Positions 25,863 to 35,096 of a stretch of DNA of 64,000 bases are shown one piece after another. The translations under genes and the position numbers were made by a program. The notes beneath the pieces were generated by a model, which ran no database searches, was not told where the DNA came from, and worked only from the letters and a program-made list of their open reading frames with translations. The stretch is taken from NCBI GenBank assembly GCA_965223725.1, contig CBDCXE010000001.1, positions 310,001 through 374,000 on the forward strand, in the 5' to 3' direction. How positions within the stretch are numbered: position 1 is the first letter of the stretch; the number at the start of each line of letters is the position of its first letter. Origin of the DNA: CBDCXE01 sp965223725 [NCBI: Nitrospinota bacterium]. Lineage in GTDB: Bacteria; Nitrospinota_A; UBA7883.

Positions 25863-27251
25863 TCAGGAACCGGTAAAGGTGGATGGGTCCTTGTCATCAT
25901 CATTAGGGTAAACTTCCAGATAGTCGACCTCCACCAGCGCTCCACTCCATACCCGGAGACCGACACCGCCGGTGGGTAACAAACCGCCGATATCATCCAG
26001 CTTGATCGAAGCCACATGTTCCGGGCCGACCGGCGGAATCAGCTCTTCCCGCTCCACATATACATTTGCGCGGTCGCGATACACATAGATATAAATCGTG
26101 CGCCAGCTCGATAACCAGTTCAGGTTCCTCCAACGCCAGCCATCCAGCGCCGGCAGCCCGGTCTTGTTTTCCGGACAGAAGAATGGGTAAACTCCAGCGG
26201 TCTGCGAGGTGAAAACTCCACATTCAACCGGGCACACTTCCGATCCATCCTTTATCTTGCGTGTAGTCAGCATGCCCTTTCCATCGTTACCCAGCAGGGC
26301 AGTCGATGATTGACAAGGCGCAATATAGCCCAGCCCCGTGTCATACTGCCAAATATGGGCGGACAGCTTGCCAAAGTCCACCCGATACGGGTCGTCGTCG
26401 TTCAGGTGTGTCATGCGGAAATAGACACCGAACCCGCCGCCAGTGATTAACCGCGCGCGAATTTTTATGAAGTAGTTATGGTACAACCCAGAATCCAGCG
26501 GAACGTCCAGCCCGTTCCTCGCCTGGCACCCGAACCGGTTTTCACATTCCGGATAATCGCATGGCGCGCCCGCTTCGGTGGCCCATTTCAGACACCGTTC
26601 AGCGGTGATAAAAAGCCTGACTTCATCCACTCCACCTGCTCTAAGCGCCCCAGGAACCCCGCCAACCTCGGATGAGTGAGTAAACAACCCAAAAACATCA
26701 CCTCCAGACAGGTTGCCTGCGGTAATCATTGGGACAATATCTCCATGGGCGCTGGTGGTGGAACCGAACACATAGCTGGTATCAAATTTTGTCAGGTCTG
26801 GCTGGTCATATTCATCAGCAAACAGGACACCACTGGATCCGGGCGGTACTATGACTTCCATAACCAAGGTTGTCTCACCATCAGCCAGTGACGACGTGTT
26901 GGAATATCCTGTGGAGGTAACGGTCACGCTATTCTCCGTCAGCGGATCGTTATCGGTGTCTAGGTATTGCACGGTAAGTTTGAACAGCGGTCCATTGGCG
27001 CCTTTGATCCTGATCGAAGCGCCATCCAGCGCCACATAATCCGCTTTGTTCGCCGTGGTATACCCATCGGTGGCCTGCGAAAACCATTCCAACCCAGATT
27101 GCGCGACATAAAACCGGTCGAAAGCAGGGCCGGAGTCGACAGATGATAATACAGCAGACTTTGTGATTACAGCGGTGATTGCGCCCAACGCCGATAGCGC
27201 CAGCAAGGCGAACAGTATCGCCAGCATCGACAAACCACGGTTACCGCTCAT
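25863..27251 (-). CDS. Large PilX/GspK/MshP-like minor pilin with lectin-like domain
   Basis: The 462-residue protein begins with a class III prepilin signal: a short basic lead, GNRG, then LSMLAILFALLALSALGAI. The fifth residue after the cleavage site is Ala, not Glu, as in GspK/PilX-type tip pilins. After about 150 residues a separate Cys-containing domain of about 300 residues follows, with an all-beta pattern (IKIRARLITGGGFGVYFRM, WRTIYIYVYRDRANVYVE, GLRVWSGALVEVDYLEVYP) like concanavalin-type laminin-G/lectin folds. The WSGALVEVDYLEVYP ending is typical of such folds. A large tip subunit of this kind could act as adhesin. It is last in the four-gene cassette and overlaps the preceding gene by 4 bp. 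Confidence 0.8.
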   Translation of the reverse strand: MSGNRGLSMLAILFALLALSALGAITAVITKSAVLSSVDSGPAFDRFYVAQSGLEWFSQATDGYTTANKADYVALDGASIRIKGANGPLFKLTVQYLDTDNDPLTENSVTVTSTGYSNTSSLADGETTLVMEVIVPPGSSGVLFADEYDQPDLTKFDTSYVFGSTTSAHGDIVPMITAGNLSGGDVFGLFTHSSEVGGVPGALRAGGVDEVRLFITAERCLKWATEAGAPCDYPECENRFGCQARNGLDVPLDSGLYHNYFIKIRARLITGGGFGVYFRMTHLNDDDPYRVDFGKLSAHIWQYDTGLGYIAPCQSSTALLGNDGKGMLTTRKIKDGSEVCPVECGVFTSQTAGVYPFFCPENKTGLPALDGWRWRNLNWLSSWRTIYIYVYRDRANVYVEREELIPPVGPEHVASIKLDDIGGLLPTGGVGLRVWSGALVEVDYLEVYPNDDDKDPSTFTGS

Positions 27252-27829
27252 TTTATTATCCTCTTCCAGGTCCGGTTACGGTGACCTTGCGGAAAGATTG
27301 TGGTCGCCATTGTGACTGTCGATCCGTCGCTGCTTTTCCTTGCCAATGTAATCTGATATGTCCGCTTCTCCACGGTGCCACTGCTGGCAGTAACAGAAAA
27401 CTGCGATACATCATCCGCCAACACCTTGTCAGGAGCAGACATCGTACTCCTCCACAAAGTCGAATTGCCCGGCGTAAAATAAAATGTGACCGCGGTTGAT
27501 TTATCGACACACCCGGCGCATGAAGGCGCGGTCAGACGACTAAATTCAAGCGTGGTCGTTCTATGCCCTGGCGCTGGTGTAGTAACCGGGTCAACCATAG
27601 ATCCTTCGGCCACCGCCGCCTCACGCAGCTCATGGCTGATCCGCTCCATGGCGCTCAATGTCTCGTCGTGCAAGTCGGCGCTCTGGATCTGGTCGATGTA
27701 CATCTCTGTAGAACGAGCGATATACTCGGCGAAACCTACGCTGACCAGGCCCAGCACTGCAATCACCACGACGATTTCTATCAACGTATAACCGGCGGGT
27801 TTTCTGTTTGAACCTGTTTTATATGCCAT
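27248..27829 (-). CDS. PilW/MshO-like minor pilin
   Basis: The 193-residue protein has a prepilin leader with cleavage predicted at PAG/YTLIEIVVVIAVLGLVSVGF; Glu at position 5 is present. The remaining part begins with an extended amphipathic helix (ARSTEMYIDQIQSADLHDETL) and a beta-rich domain with two Cys (CAGC). This length and order match GspJ/PilW/MshO minor pilins, which prime assembly of a pilus or pseudopilus. It overlaps the neighbouring genes at both ends. Confidence 0.85.
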   Translation of the reverse strand: MAYKTGSNRKPAGYTLIEIVVVIAVLGLVSVGFAEYIARSTEMYIDQIQSADLHDETLSAMERISHELREAAVAEGSMVDPVTTPAPGHRTTTLEFSRLTAPSCAGCVDKSTAVTFYFTPGNSTLWRSTMSAPDKVLADDVSQFSVTASSGTVEKRTYQITLARKSSDGSTVTMATTIFPQGHRNRTWKRIIK

Positions 27830-28253
27830 TTCGTGTTTTGATAAATATCAGGTCAATCGCTGCGTTATCCGCCCCGGCCACACTGTAGGTGACTCTGCCA
27901 TAGCCATCCCTGCAGCTGGTATCTGGCGCGGTCAGGTCTTGCTTCAGGCATTCGACAATACGTGTCACCCGATACCGGGCGCCGTTAAAAGCAGGATCAG
28001 GGGTTATCCGTTCTGGTGACGCGCTGGCCATCAAAGACATCTGGAACGCCCAGCTATCGGCGTCCAACCCGCTTGTCTGTTGTGTAAACTGGTCCGCCAG
28101 ACCTTGTAAATAGAGACCAGTTTGACTATGTATGGCCCCGCCTCCCGCAGCAAATCGTTTTACCGATACAAGCCCAGGGGCTAATAAAGTTACGCTGATA
28201 ACAGAGATTAGAAATATACCCAGCAGAAGCTCAAGTATGGTAAACCCACGCAC
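27819..28253 (-). CDS. MshD/PilV-like minor pilin
   Basis: The 144-residue protein starts at a GTG (28253) 3 bp after the stop of the preceding gene. MRG/FTILELLLGIFLISVISVTLL is a near-minimal prepilin leader with Glu at position 5. A globular part with two Cys (CLKQDLTAPDTSC) follows; the pair probably forms a disulfide. The product is a GspI/PilV/MshD-class minor pilin by position and size. It overlaps the next gene by 11 bp. Confidence 0.82.
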   Translation of the reverse strand: MRGFTILELLLGIFLISVISVTLLAPGLVSVKRFAAGGGAIHSQTGLYLQGLADQFTQQTSGLDADSWAFQMSLMASASPERITPDPAFNGARYRVTRIVECLKQDLTAPDTSCRDGYGRVTYSVAGADNAAIDLIFIKTRNGI

Positions 28254-28256
28254 GGT

Positions 28257-28733
28257 TCAGATCCCCCCGGTGGTTACTTTTCCGGTATAAGCAGTGATTG
28301 TCACAGCGCCAGACGTAACCCCGCCGGTTACTGTGACCCGCATGTCGGCCCGGGGCCCGACCGGTTCACCCAGTTGATTGAAAACTACAGTAAAGCTTTC
28401 ACTTATTGTTAGTGAACTGTCGATATCACCCAGGTCACGGCTCTCCCGTTTGGATCCACCTGTCGCTGGACCATAGTCGTATTTGCCCGAACCACTTGTG
28501 AAGATAATTGAATAGCGTAACCCTTTGCTCATGGCAAGGCGCTGGGTCGAACGGATGTCCGATTCAACGATTTTCATCGCAGCCGACAGATTGAACGAGT
28601 TTTGATCGGTGAGGCGCGGAACCAAAGCAAACGCAAGGGTGGCTATGACTGTGATCAATACCAGCAGTTCGAAAAGGGTAAATCCAGAGCCTAGGCTTGA
28701 TTTACAGACTTTTCGTTTTAAAGAACTACACAT
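28257..28733 (-). CDS. FimT/GspH/MshC-like minor pilin
   Basis: I place the start at the ATG at 28733, behind GGGGGA; an ATG nine codons upstream is possible. The leader is basic with two Cys (a less usual feature) and cleavage is predicted at GSG/FTLFELLVLITVIATLAFALV with Glu at position 5. The rest (SAAMKIVESDIRSTQRLAMSKGLRYSI in two overlapping helices, then beta-hairpins) is the FimT/GspH fold. It opens the four-gene cassette transcribed toward 25863. Confidence 0.83.
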   Translation of the reverse strand: MCSSLKRKVCKSSLGSGFTLFELLVLITVIATLAFALVPRLTDQNSFNLSAAMKIVESDIRSTQRLAMSKGLRYSIIFTSGSGKYDYGPATGGSKRESRDLGDIDSSLTISESFTVVFNQLGEPVGPRADMRVTVTGGVTSGAVTITAYTGKVTTGGI

Positions 28734-28765
28734 CAATATATATTTCCCCCTATGTTCCATGACAC

Positions 28766-28795
28766 TTGTGTAACGTTCGATAATATCACTATAAT
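28766..28795 (+). promoter_or_regulatory. Candidate promoter for the transglutaminase gene
   Basis: A TATAAT at 28790-28795 matches the -10 consensus fully. TTGTGT at 28766-28771 is a weak -35 at 18-bp spacing. The start codon is about 120 bp downstream, so the leader would be long. Confidence 0.4.
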
Positions 28796-28917
28796 TATGT
28801 TATTTCTCCTTAAATATCTTACTTGACTATTTTAGATGAGCAAAGACAATTTTATCGAACATATGGCCCCGGTTAGCGTCTGCTGTCAATTTCTGTTATT
28901 CTGTAAAACAATTAATC

Positions 28918-30444
28918 ATGAAAACAATGTCTAGCCCAACACGGTCTGTATCAATAGCTGGCGCCAGGGGTGGTTGGCTTGCGGTTGTCTGCCTAACGGT
29001 GTTCATGCTGTTGGCGCCCGGCGTAACATTCGCCTCTGACAGCGCGCCCGATAGCTCGTCGGACTTTGCAGGCATAATGTCGGAAGAGTGGCTCAACATA
29101 CTGTTCCAGGGCCAGAAGATCGGCTTTTCATACCAGAAAATAGAGAAGAGCGAAACCGGATACACAATCACCGACAAGGCTGTAATACGCCTGACGGTGA
29201 TGGGCATTTCGCAGGATATGTCGTTTTCCAATGTATCCCAACTGGGTGAAAACAAAAGGCTGAAAAACTTTGTATACCTGCAGACCATCCAGGACCAGCG
29301 GCAAAAAACCGCCGGTGTGGTGAAGGATGGCGCCATAGAGCTTAGCGTAACCGGCGCTGGTGGAACCGTCACAAAGATTGTAGAGATCGAGCCTGAGACG
29401 CGGTTCGCCGATCTGTTGAAGTTTGAATATGCGGATAAACTAAAAGTTGGTTTTAAGAAAATTGTGCCGGTTTTCATTACTGCGCTTCGGGCTGTGGCGC
29501 CTATGACCCTGGAGGTTGTTGACAGGAAGAAAGTGAAATTTGAAGGCGGAATGGTCGATACCTTTGTTGTAAACTCCTCCTTGCAAGACGTGAAAACCGT
29601 CAGCTATGTAACGCCGGAGGGGATGACGGTGCGGGAAGAAAGTTTCATGGGCTTCCGGTCAGAGAGGACCAGCGAAGAGGTCGCCCTGAAGTTCACCGGC
29701 GCCCATGTGCCGATCACCAGTTTAATCACTTTCAGCCTGATCACGCCAGATAAACCGATAGAAAACCCACAGGACCTGACAGCGCTGGATATCAAAATGG
29801 GCGGCTTGAACAACCCGGACATTGTTCCGGAGGATAACAGGCAAACCGTTGGCGAGTCCCAGCGGGTGTTTGACGAGTCGCGCAAGCGCTCTTTCACAGC
29901 GCCGGTGTCTCTGCGCAAGGTGGAGCCGGAGGGCCGGATCGACATCGAGCAGGCGGCCAAGGCGGAGCCGGAACACCTGAAACCGACACCAGAAATCCAG
30001 TCAGACAATAAAATCATCATAGACCATGCCCGCAAGATCGTGGGCGCCGAAACAGATGTGTGGAAAGCGTCGCGCAAAATCAACCAGTGGGTTTATGAAA
30101 ATTTGGAGAAAGAGTTTGTCGACTCGTTCACCGCGCTTGATGTGCTGTTCACCCGCAAAGGGGAGTGCCAGAGCCACACAAACCTGTTCACTGCCTTTGC
30201 CCGCAGTGTCGGCATCCCGGCCAAGGTCGCCTCTGGTCTGGTCTACTCGCCGAAGCATGGCGGGTTCCTCTACCACGCCTGGCCGGAAGTGTATGTGGGG
30301 CAATGGGTGGCGGTCGATCCGACGCTGGGCCAGGATGTGGCGGATGTGACACATATCAAGCTGGTCGAGGGCGGCGTGGAAAATCAGATCAAGCTGGTCC
30401 GCTTTATCGGCCGCATCACCATCTCTGTTGATTCTATCGAATAA
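28918..30444 (+). CDS. Exported transglutaminase-like protein
   Basis: The 508-residue protein has an N-terminal signal segment (GGWLAVVCLTVFMLLAPGVTFA), a beta-rich domain of about 250 residues (EWLNILFQGQKIGFSYQKIE), and a transglutaminase core near the C-terminus. The catalytic Cys is C417 in KGECQSHTNLF, His is in LYHAWPEVYV and Asp in VAVDPTLGQ. Such proteins cut or crosslink peptides, usually in the envelope. The neighbours are a divergent minor pilin cassette and downstream pyrimidine genes, neither of which identifies the substrate. No strong ribosome-binding site precedes the ATG at 28918; a second ATG is two codons in. Confidence 0.88.
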   Translation: MKTMSSPTRSVSIAGARGGWLAVVCLTVFMLLAPGVTFASDSAPDSSSDFAGIMSEEWLNILFQGQKIGFSYQKIEKSETGYTITDKAVIRLTVMGISQDMSFSNVSQLGENKRLKNFVYLQTIQDQRQKTAGVVKDGAIELSVTGAGGTVTKIVEIEPETRFADLLKFEYADKLKVGFKKIVPVFITALRAVAPMTLEVVDRKKVKFEGGMVDTFVVNSSLQDVKTVSYVTPEGMTVREESFMGFRSERTSEEVALKFTGAHVPITSLITFSLITPDKPIENPQDLTALDIKMGGLNNPDIVPEDNRQTVGESQRVFDESRKRSFTAPVSLRKVEPEGRIDIEQAAKAEPEHLKPTPEIQSDNKIIIDHARKIVGAETDVWKASRKINQWVYENLEKEFVDSFTALDVLFTRKGECQSHTNLFTAFARSVGIPAKVASGLVYSPKHGGFLYHAWPEVYVGQWVAVDPTLGQDVADVTHIKLVEGGVENQIKLVRFIGRITISVDSIE

Positions 30445-30450
30445 TTATTG

Positions 30451-31224
30451 ATGGATTGCACAGTACTTGCCAATGAAAATTTGGCCAACGGTTTCTACTC
30501 CATAACATTACAGCCCGAGGCGCCGCTGGGCGATATTGCCCCCGGGCAATTTGTCATGGTCAAATGCGGAAACTCGACCGACCCACTTCTGCGCAGGCCG
30601 ATGAGCGTGGCCGGGTTCGAGGCGGATGGCTCCCGCTTCGATATACTGATACAGGTTGTTGGCCGTGGCACCGCATTACTGTCCCAGCTTGTGCAGGATG
30701 ATCATATCGATGTCGTGGGCCCATTTGGCAACGGGTTCGAGGCGCCGGACAATGACGAGGCTGTATGGATCGTGGCTGGTGGTGTGGGTGTGGCGCCCTT
30801 TGTCGGGTTGTTAAATTTTAACCATGACACCGCCAAACGATATTCCATATTCCTGGGCGCACGGTCCGATCAGCTATTGTTGCGGAAAAACTTTTTCGCC
30901 AATTCAGGCGCGCAACTATTCACAGCCACAGAGGATGGCTCCCATGGGTTTAACGGGCTGGTCACGCAGCTGCTGGAGAAGCAGCTGGCCGAAACTGACA
31001 CTCGGCCATCGTTGATCATGACCTGCGGCCCCAGCCCTATGATGCGCGAAGTGAAACGGATTGCGCAAGCCGCCGGGATAGAGTGTCACGCATCGCTGGA
31101 GAACCGTATGGCGTGCGGGTTTGGCGCCTGCCTGGGGTGCGTAACAAAAGTGGAAGGGCAAAAACGGTATACAACAGTGTGCAGAAAAGGCCCGGTGATC
31201 AATGCGGCGGAGGTGGAGATATGA
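30451..31224 (+). CDS. pyrK: Dihydroorotate dehydrogenase electron transfer subunit
   Basis: The 257-residue iron-sulfur flavoprotein passes electrons from PyrD to NAD+. Start is the ATG at 30451 (a TTG just before is in frame). FAD binding is seen in LLRRPMSVAGF, NAD-binding-like Gly motif in IVAGGVGVAPFVGLL and the [2Fe-2S] ligands in MACGFGACLGCVTKVEG with a fourth Cys in TTVCRKGPV. Together with PyrD it forms the class 1B enzyme. Its stop overlaps the pyrD start (ATGA), so the subunits are co-translated. Confidence 0.95.
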   Translation: MDCTVLANENLANGFYSITLQPEAPLGDIAPGQFVMVKCGNSTDPLLRRPMSVAGFEADGSRFDILIQVVGRGTALLSQLVQDDHIDVVGPFGNGFEAPDNDEAVWIVAGGVGVAPFVGLLNFNHDTAKRYSIFLGARSDQLLLRKNFFANSGAQLFTATEDGSHGFNGLVTQLLEKQLAETDTRPSLIMTCGPSPMMREVKRIAQAAGIECHASLENRMACGFGACLGCVTKVEGQKRYTTVCRKGPVINAAEVEI

Positions 31225-32141
31225 GCGGGATCGACCTTGCTTGCAACGTGGCCGGTGTCCAGATGAAAAACCCGATCCTGGCCGCCTCCGGCACGTTCGG
31301 CTATGGCCTGCTGTACGAAAAATTTTATGACGTGTCTCTCCTGGGCGGGTTTGTGTCGAAGGGTCTGTCGCTGAAGCCGACAGCGGGCGGGCCTGTGCCC
31401 AGGATATGCGAGACGCCCTCCGGTATGCTCAACGCCATCGGTCTGCAGAATGTAGGGCTCGATAATTTCGTCAACAAAAAACTGCCGAAGCTGACGCAGA
31501 GAGACACAGCGATCATCGTAAACTTTTTCGGCGAAACCATCGGCGAATACGCAGAGCTGGCCGGACGGTTAGGCGATGTGGATGGGATCGACGGGCTGGA
31601 GATGAACATATCGTGCCCCAACATCGACAAGGGGGGCGCGGCGTTCGGCACAGATGTTAACATCACCGCCGAAGTGGTGCGCGCCTGCCGCGACGCATGC
31701 AAAAAACCGTTGATAGTGAAATTATCACCCAACGTGACAGACATCGCCGAGTTCGCCCGCGTCTGTGAGGATAACGGCGCCGACGGGCTGAGCCTGATCA
31801 ACACACTGTTGGGTATGGCGATAGATATCAACACCGGCAAACCTATGCTGGCGAGGTCCATGGGCGGGTTGAGCGGCCCGGCGATAAAGCCGGTGGCCCT
31901 TCGCATGGTATGGCAATGTTACAAGGCGGTGAAGATTCCGATCTTCGGCATGGGCGGCATTGCATGTGTGGACGATGTGGTGGAGTTTATGATGGCGGGC
32001 GCCTCCGCCGTGCAGGTGGGCACCATGAACTTTGTAGACCCGACAATCGGCGCAACCCTTGTGGAGCAATTGCCGGTCAAACTTTCAGCATTGGGGTTCG
32101 CCAACCTGTCGGACGTTATCGGCGTCGCCCACGAAAAGTAA
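31221..32141 (+). CDS. pyrD: Dihydroorotate dehydrogenase, class 1B catalytic subunit
   Basis: From the ATG at 31221 (after GGAGGTGGAGAT) the 306-residue FMN enzyme oxidises dihydroorotate to orotate in pyrimidine synthesis. The sequence keeps AASGTFGYG near the start, IGLQNVGLDNF, the catalytic Cys in EMNISCPN, IVKLSPNVTDI, SLINTLLGMAID and the FMN-phosphate-binding GMGGI and GASAVQVGT segments. The Cys rather than Ser as catalytic base marks class 1. A longer frame from 31083 overlaps pyrK and is rejected. Confidence 0.96.
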   Translation: MSGIDLACNVAGVQMKNPILAASGTFGYGLLYEKFYDVSLLGGFVSKGLSLKPTAGGPVPRICETPSGMLNAIGLQNVGLDNFVNKKLPKLTQRDTAIIVNFFGETIGEYAELAGRLGDVDGIDGLEMNISCPNIDKGGAAFGTDVNITAEVVRACRDACKKPLIVKLSPNVTDIAEFARVCEDNGADGLSLINTLLGMAIDINTGKPMLARSMGGLSGPAIKPVALRMVWQCYKAVKIPIFGMGGIACVDDVVEFMMAGASAVQVGTMNFVDPTIGATLVEQLPVKLSALGFANLSDVIGVAHEK

Positions 32142-32149
32142 ACCTGACT

Positions 32150-32791
32150 CTATGCAGTCTTCTCGTCCGAAGGGCATAGATCGTAAATCTTGCAATCGGC
32201 GCATTGTGGTTTTTTCGCTTTGCAGGTGTTGCGCCCGAACAGGATCATCCGGTTGCTGAATTTCGTCCAGTCTTTCTCCGGCAGCAGCGCCATCAGGTCC
32301 TTCTCGATTTTCTCCGGGTTTTTCTGCGCGGTGAACCCCAGACGTTTGGAGACGCGGGAGACATGCGTGTCCACCACCACGCCCGGCGTGTCGAAACAGT
32401 GGCCCAGTATAACGTTCGCCGTTTTACGACCCACACCGGCCAGCTTTGTAAGCTCATCCATGGTGGCTGGAACTTTGCCGCCATGCCTGCCATCGATATC
32501 GGAACAGCAGTTGATGATCGATTTAGCTTTGTTTTTGTAAAACCCGGTTGACCTTATATCCTTTTCCATCTGCTCGGTGGGGGCGCTGGCATAATCCTTC
32601 GCGCTCCGATATTTTTTGAACAGATCCTTGGTGACAATATTCACCCGCTCGTCGGTGCATTGCGCCGACAGTATCGTCGCCACCAGCAGCTGTAATGGGA
32701 TTTTGAAATCGAGGCTGATCTTCGCCTTCGGATGCATTTTGGCCAGGGCCTTGTTCACTTGCCCCGCTCTTTTCTTTGTAGATTGGTCCAT
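32150..32791 (-). CDS. nth: Endonuclease III
   Basis: The 213-residue DNA glycosylase/AP lyase removes oxidised pyrimidines. The helix-hairpin-helix LAGVGRKTANVI contains the catalytic Lys, VVVDTHVSRVSKRLG contains the catalytic Asp and the C-terminus carries the four-Cys [4Fe-4S] loop (C-x6-C-x2-C-x5-C). Its ATG overlaps the polX stop by one base. It is the last gene of the fumA-fumB-polX-nth unit. Confidence 0.96.
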   Translation of the reverse strand: MDQSTKKRAGQVNKALAKMHPKAKISLDFKIPLQLLVATILSAQCTDERVNIVTKDLFKKYRSAKDYASAPTEQMEKDIRSTGFYKNKAKSIINCCSDIDGRHGGKVPATMDELTKLAGVGRKTANVILGHCFDTPGVVVDTHVSRVSKRLGFTAQKNPEKIEKDLMALLPEKDWTKFSNRMILFGRNTCKAKKPQCADCKIYDLCPSDEKTA

Positions 32792-34509
32792 TATTTCTTT
32801 CGCTTGTTTAAAATGTTTTTCACATCACCCAGCTTATATGTATTCACGACATCGCTGGCCGCAACCCCGCCTTTGCGCGCCACCATCACGCCATACTTCA
32901 CATGGTCCAGTCCTTTCACCCTGTGCGCGTCCGGGTTGATCGAGAGCTTCACACCTGCTTTTATCGCCGACGGTATCTCCCGCCAGTCGATGTCTAGCCG
33001 GTGCGGGTTGGCGTTGAGCTCGATGATAACATCATGTTTTGCGCATGCGTCTATCAACGCGCCCATGTTCACATCGTACCCCTCCCGGGCCAGCAGCAGC
33101 CGGCCGGTGGGGTGGCCCAGCATGGACGTATACGGGTTCTCGATCGCCTTTATTATCCGGTCGGTCATGGTCATGGCGCCGCCGGTAAAGCCGGAATGGA
33201 CCGATGCGATGACGAAATCGAGTTTCTCTAGCACTTTGTCCGGATAGTCGAGCGATCCGTCGTTGAGGATATCCGACTCCACACCTTTGAATATGTGGAA
33301 CCCGTCGAGGCGCTCGTTCACTTCGTCGATCAGGTCGCCCTGCTTTTTCAGTTCGTCGATGGTCAGTCCGCCAGCGTATGCGGCGGTCCGGCTGTGGTCC
33401 GTTATGCCCAGGTATTTATAGCCGCGCGCCAAGCATTCCCGGGCCATGGTCTCCACCGTCTCCACGCCATCGCTCTCTTTCGTGTGGCAATGAAACAGGC
33501 CCACAATATCGTCCATGCTAACCAGCGGCGCCAGTTCGCCTTTTTCCGCTTCTTCGATTTCGCCAATATTTTCGCGCCGCTCCGGTGGTATAAACGCAAG
33601 ATCCAGCGCCTTGTACAGCTGCTCCTCGTCGCCGCACTCTATCAGCTTGTCACCATTGAACAGGCCATACTCGTTCAGCTTCATACCCTTCGATTTCGCC
33701 CGCCCGCGCAAGGCGGTGTTATGCTCCTTCGAGCCGGTGAAATGGTGCAGTGTGTATGGATAGTCGTGGTCCGACACCACCCGCAGATCGACCATGATGC
33801 CCGGCTCGAACCGGGCGCTCGATTTCGTCTCTCCCTCGGCCAACACTTCTATAACGCCCGGCGCGGATAGAAAACGTTTCATCACCTTCCCCGGCTTTTC
33901 AGAGGAGGCGACGATATCGATATCTTTGACCGTCTCCTTTTTCCGGCGCACAGAACCGGCCACTTCGGCCCGGATGACTGCGGAAGATTTTGCCAAATGC
34001 TTCAGGATCTTGTTGGCCAGGCTGCGGGCGTCTGGAAGGTGGCTGCGGCCGGCGAATTTTTTCAGCGCGACGATCCCTTTCAGGATTTTCTCCTGACTTT
34101 TCGCGCCGAACCCTTCCAACTCCACCAGGCGGTTCTCGTTGCATGCGTACTCCAGTTCCCCCGGCGTGGTGACTCCCAGTCTGGTCCAGATCACCTTCGC
34201 CTTCTTGGCGCCCAATCCATGGATCTTCAACATCTCGAAAACGCCGTCGGGGATTTTCTCATGCAGCTCGTCCAGCTCTGGCAATGAACCGGTGTTGAGA
34301 AGGGCCTCGATTTTCGTTGCGATCTGCTTGCCGACACCTTTGATGTTCGTTAGCTCGCCATCGCGGGCAAGCTGCTCGATATCATCGCTGGTCGTTTCGA
34401 TGGCCCTGGCGGCGTTGCGGTGGGCCCTTATTTTGAACGGGTTTTCGTCCAGCAGCTCCATGACGGTGGCGATCTCGTTCAACGCGCCGGCGATCTCCTG
34501 CTTGTTCAT
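32791..34509 (-). CDS. polX: DNA polymerase/3'-5' exonuclease PolX
   Basis: The 572-residue protein joins a polymerase beta-like part to a PHP nuclease part. The N-terminal helix-hairpin-helix region (LTNIKGVGKQIATKIEALL, IHGLGAKKAKVI) leads into the nucleotidyltransferase palm (AGSVRRKKETVKDIDIV with its two Asp). From about residue 340 the PHP domain has FHCHTKESDG, DHSRTAAY and an ending INPDAHRVKGL, which bind metal. Bacterial PolX acts in base-excision repair. It overlaps fumB by 4 bp and nth by 1 bp, so metabolic and repair genes share an operon. Confidence 0.96.
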   Translation of the reverse strand: MNKQEIAGALNEIATVMELLDENPFKIRAHRNAARAIETTSDDIEQLARDGELTNIKGVGKQIATKIEALLNTGSLPELDELHEKIPDGVFEMLKIHGLGAKKAKVIWTRLGVTTPGELEYACNENRLVELEGFGAKSQEKILKGIVALKKFAGRSHLPDARSLANKILKHLAKSSAVIRAEVAGSVRRKKETVKDIDIVASSEKPGKVMKRFLSAPGVIEVLAEGETKSSARFEPGIMVDLRVVSDHDYPYTLHHFTGSKEHNTALRGRAKSKGMKLNEYGLFNGDKLIECGDEEQLYKALDLAFIPPERRENIGEIEEAEKGELAPLVSMDDIVGLFHCHTKESDGVETVETMARECLARGYKYLGITDHSRTAAYAGGLTIDELKKQGDLIDEVNERLDGFHIFKGVESDILNDGSLDYPDKVLEKLDFVIASVHSGFTGGAMTMTDRIIKAIENPYTSMLGHPTGRLLLAREGYDVNMGALIDACAKHDVIIELNANPHRLDIDWREIPSAIKAGVKLSINPDAHRVKGLDHVKYGVMVARKGGVAASDVVNTYKLGDVKNILNKRKK

Positions 34510-35096
34510 TTTTCCATATTGCCGACGATATCGTCCATACGGCTTTGCGCCTGGGCGCCGATGACATCGTGGAGCGAGCCGCCATGCGAGTCCATGGTCA
34601 CCACCGCCGGGAAATTCTCCACCTCGAACTCCCAGAACGCTTCCGGCGCGCCGAATTCCTCTAGCATATGCACACCGACAACCCGCTTGACCGCAGCCGC
34701 CAGCACCTGCGACAAGCCGCCAATCGCATGCAGATAAATGGCGCCACTTTTTGCCAGGCCGGCCAACGTCCTGTCACCCATGCCACCTTTGCCAATCACC
34801 CCGCGCACGTTGTATTCCTCCAGTACGATGTCCTGATAGATTTCTTCACGCATGGAGGTTGTGGGACCGGCGGCGACCACCTGCCACTGGCCATCGCCTG
34901 TTTTGTTCATCACTGGGCCGCAATGATAGATGATAGTGTCCTTTAGTATCTCCCGGATATCGTCCGGCCGGCTTTCGACCATATACTTGTGGGCACGATC
35001 CCGGGCGGTCACAATCCTGCCTGTCAGCGACACCGCGTCGCCGGTTTTCAGTTCCCGAATTTTTTCTTCTGTAACAGGCAGATCGATTTTAATCAT
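34506..35096 (-). CDS. fumB: Fumarate hydratase class I, beta subunit
   Basis: The product of about 196 residues (196 from the ATG at 35096, 201 from one at 35111) is the C-terminal swivel domain of class I fumarases. It has the LPVTEEKIRELKTGDAVSLTG lead in two parts, the AAGPTTSMREEIY and VIGKGGMGDRTL phosphate/substrate motifs and the VTMDSHGGSLHD end. It hydrates fumarate to malate with the alpha subunit, which holds the iron-sulfur cluster. I use the inner ATG since it overlaps the alpha stop by 8 bp, as usual in this pair. A tartrate dehydratase role is possible but less likely. Confidence 0.92.
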   Translation of the reverse strand: MIKIDLPVTEEKIRELKTGDAVSLTGRIVTARDRAHKYMVESRPDDIREILKDTIIYHCGPVMNKTGDGQWQVVAAGPTTSMREEIYQDIVLEEYNVRGVIGKGGMGDRTLAGLAKSGAIYLHAIGGLSQVLAAAVKRVVGVHMLEEFGAPEAFWEFEVENFPAVVTMDSHGGSLHDVIGAQAQSRMDDIVGNMEK

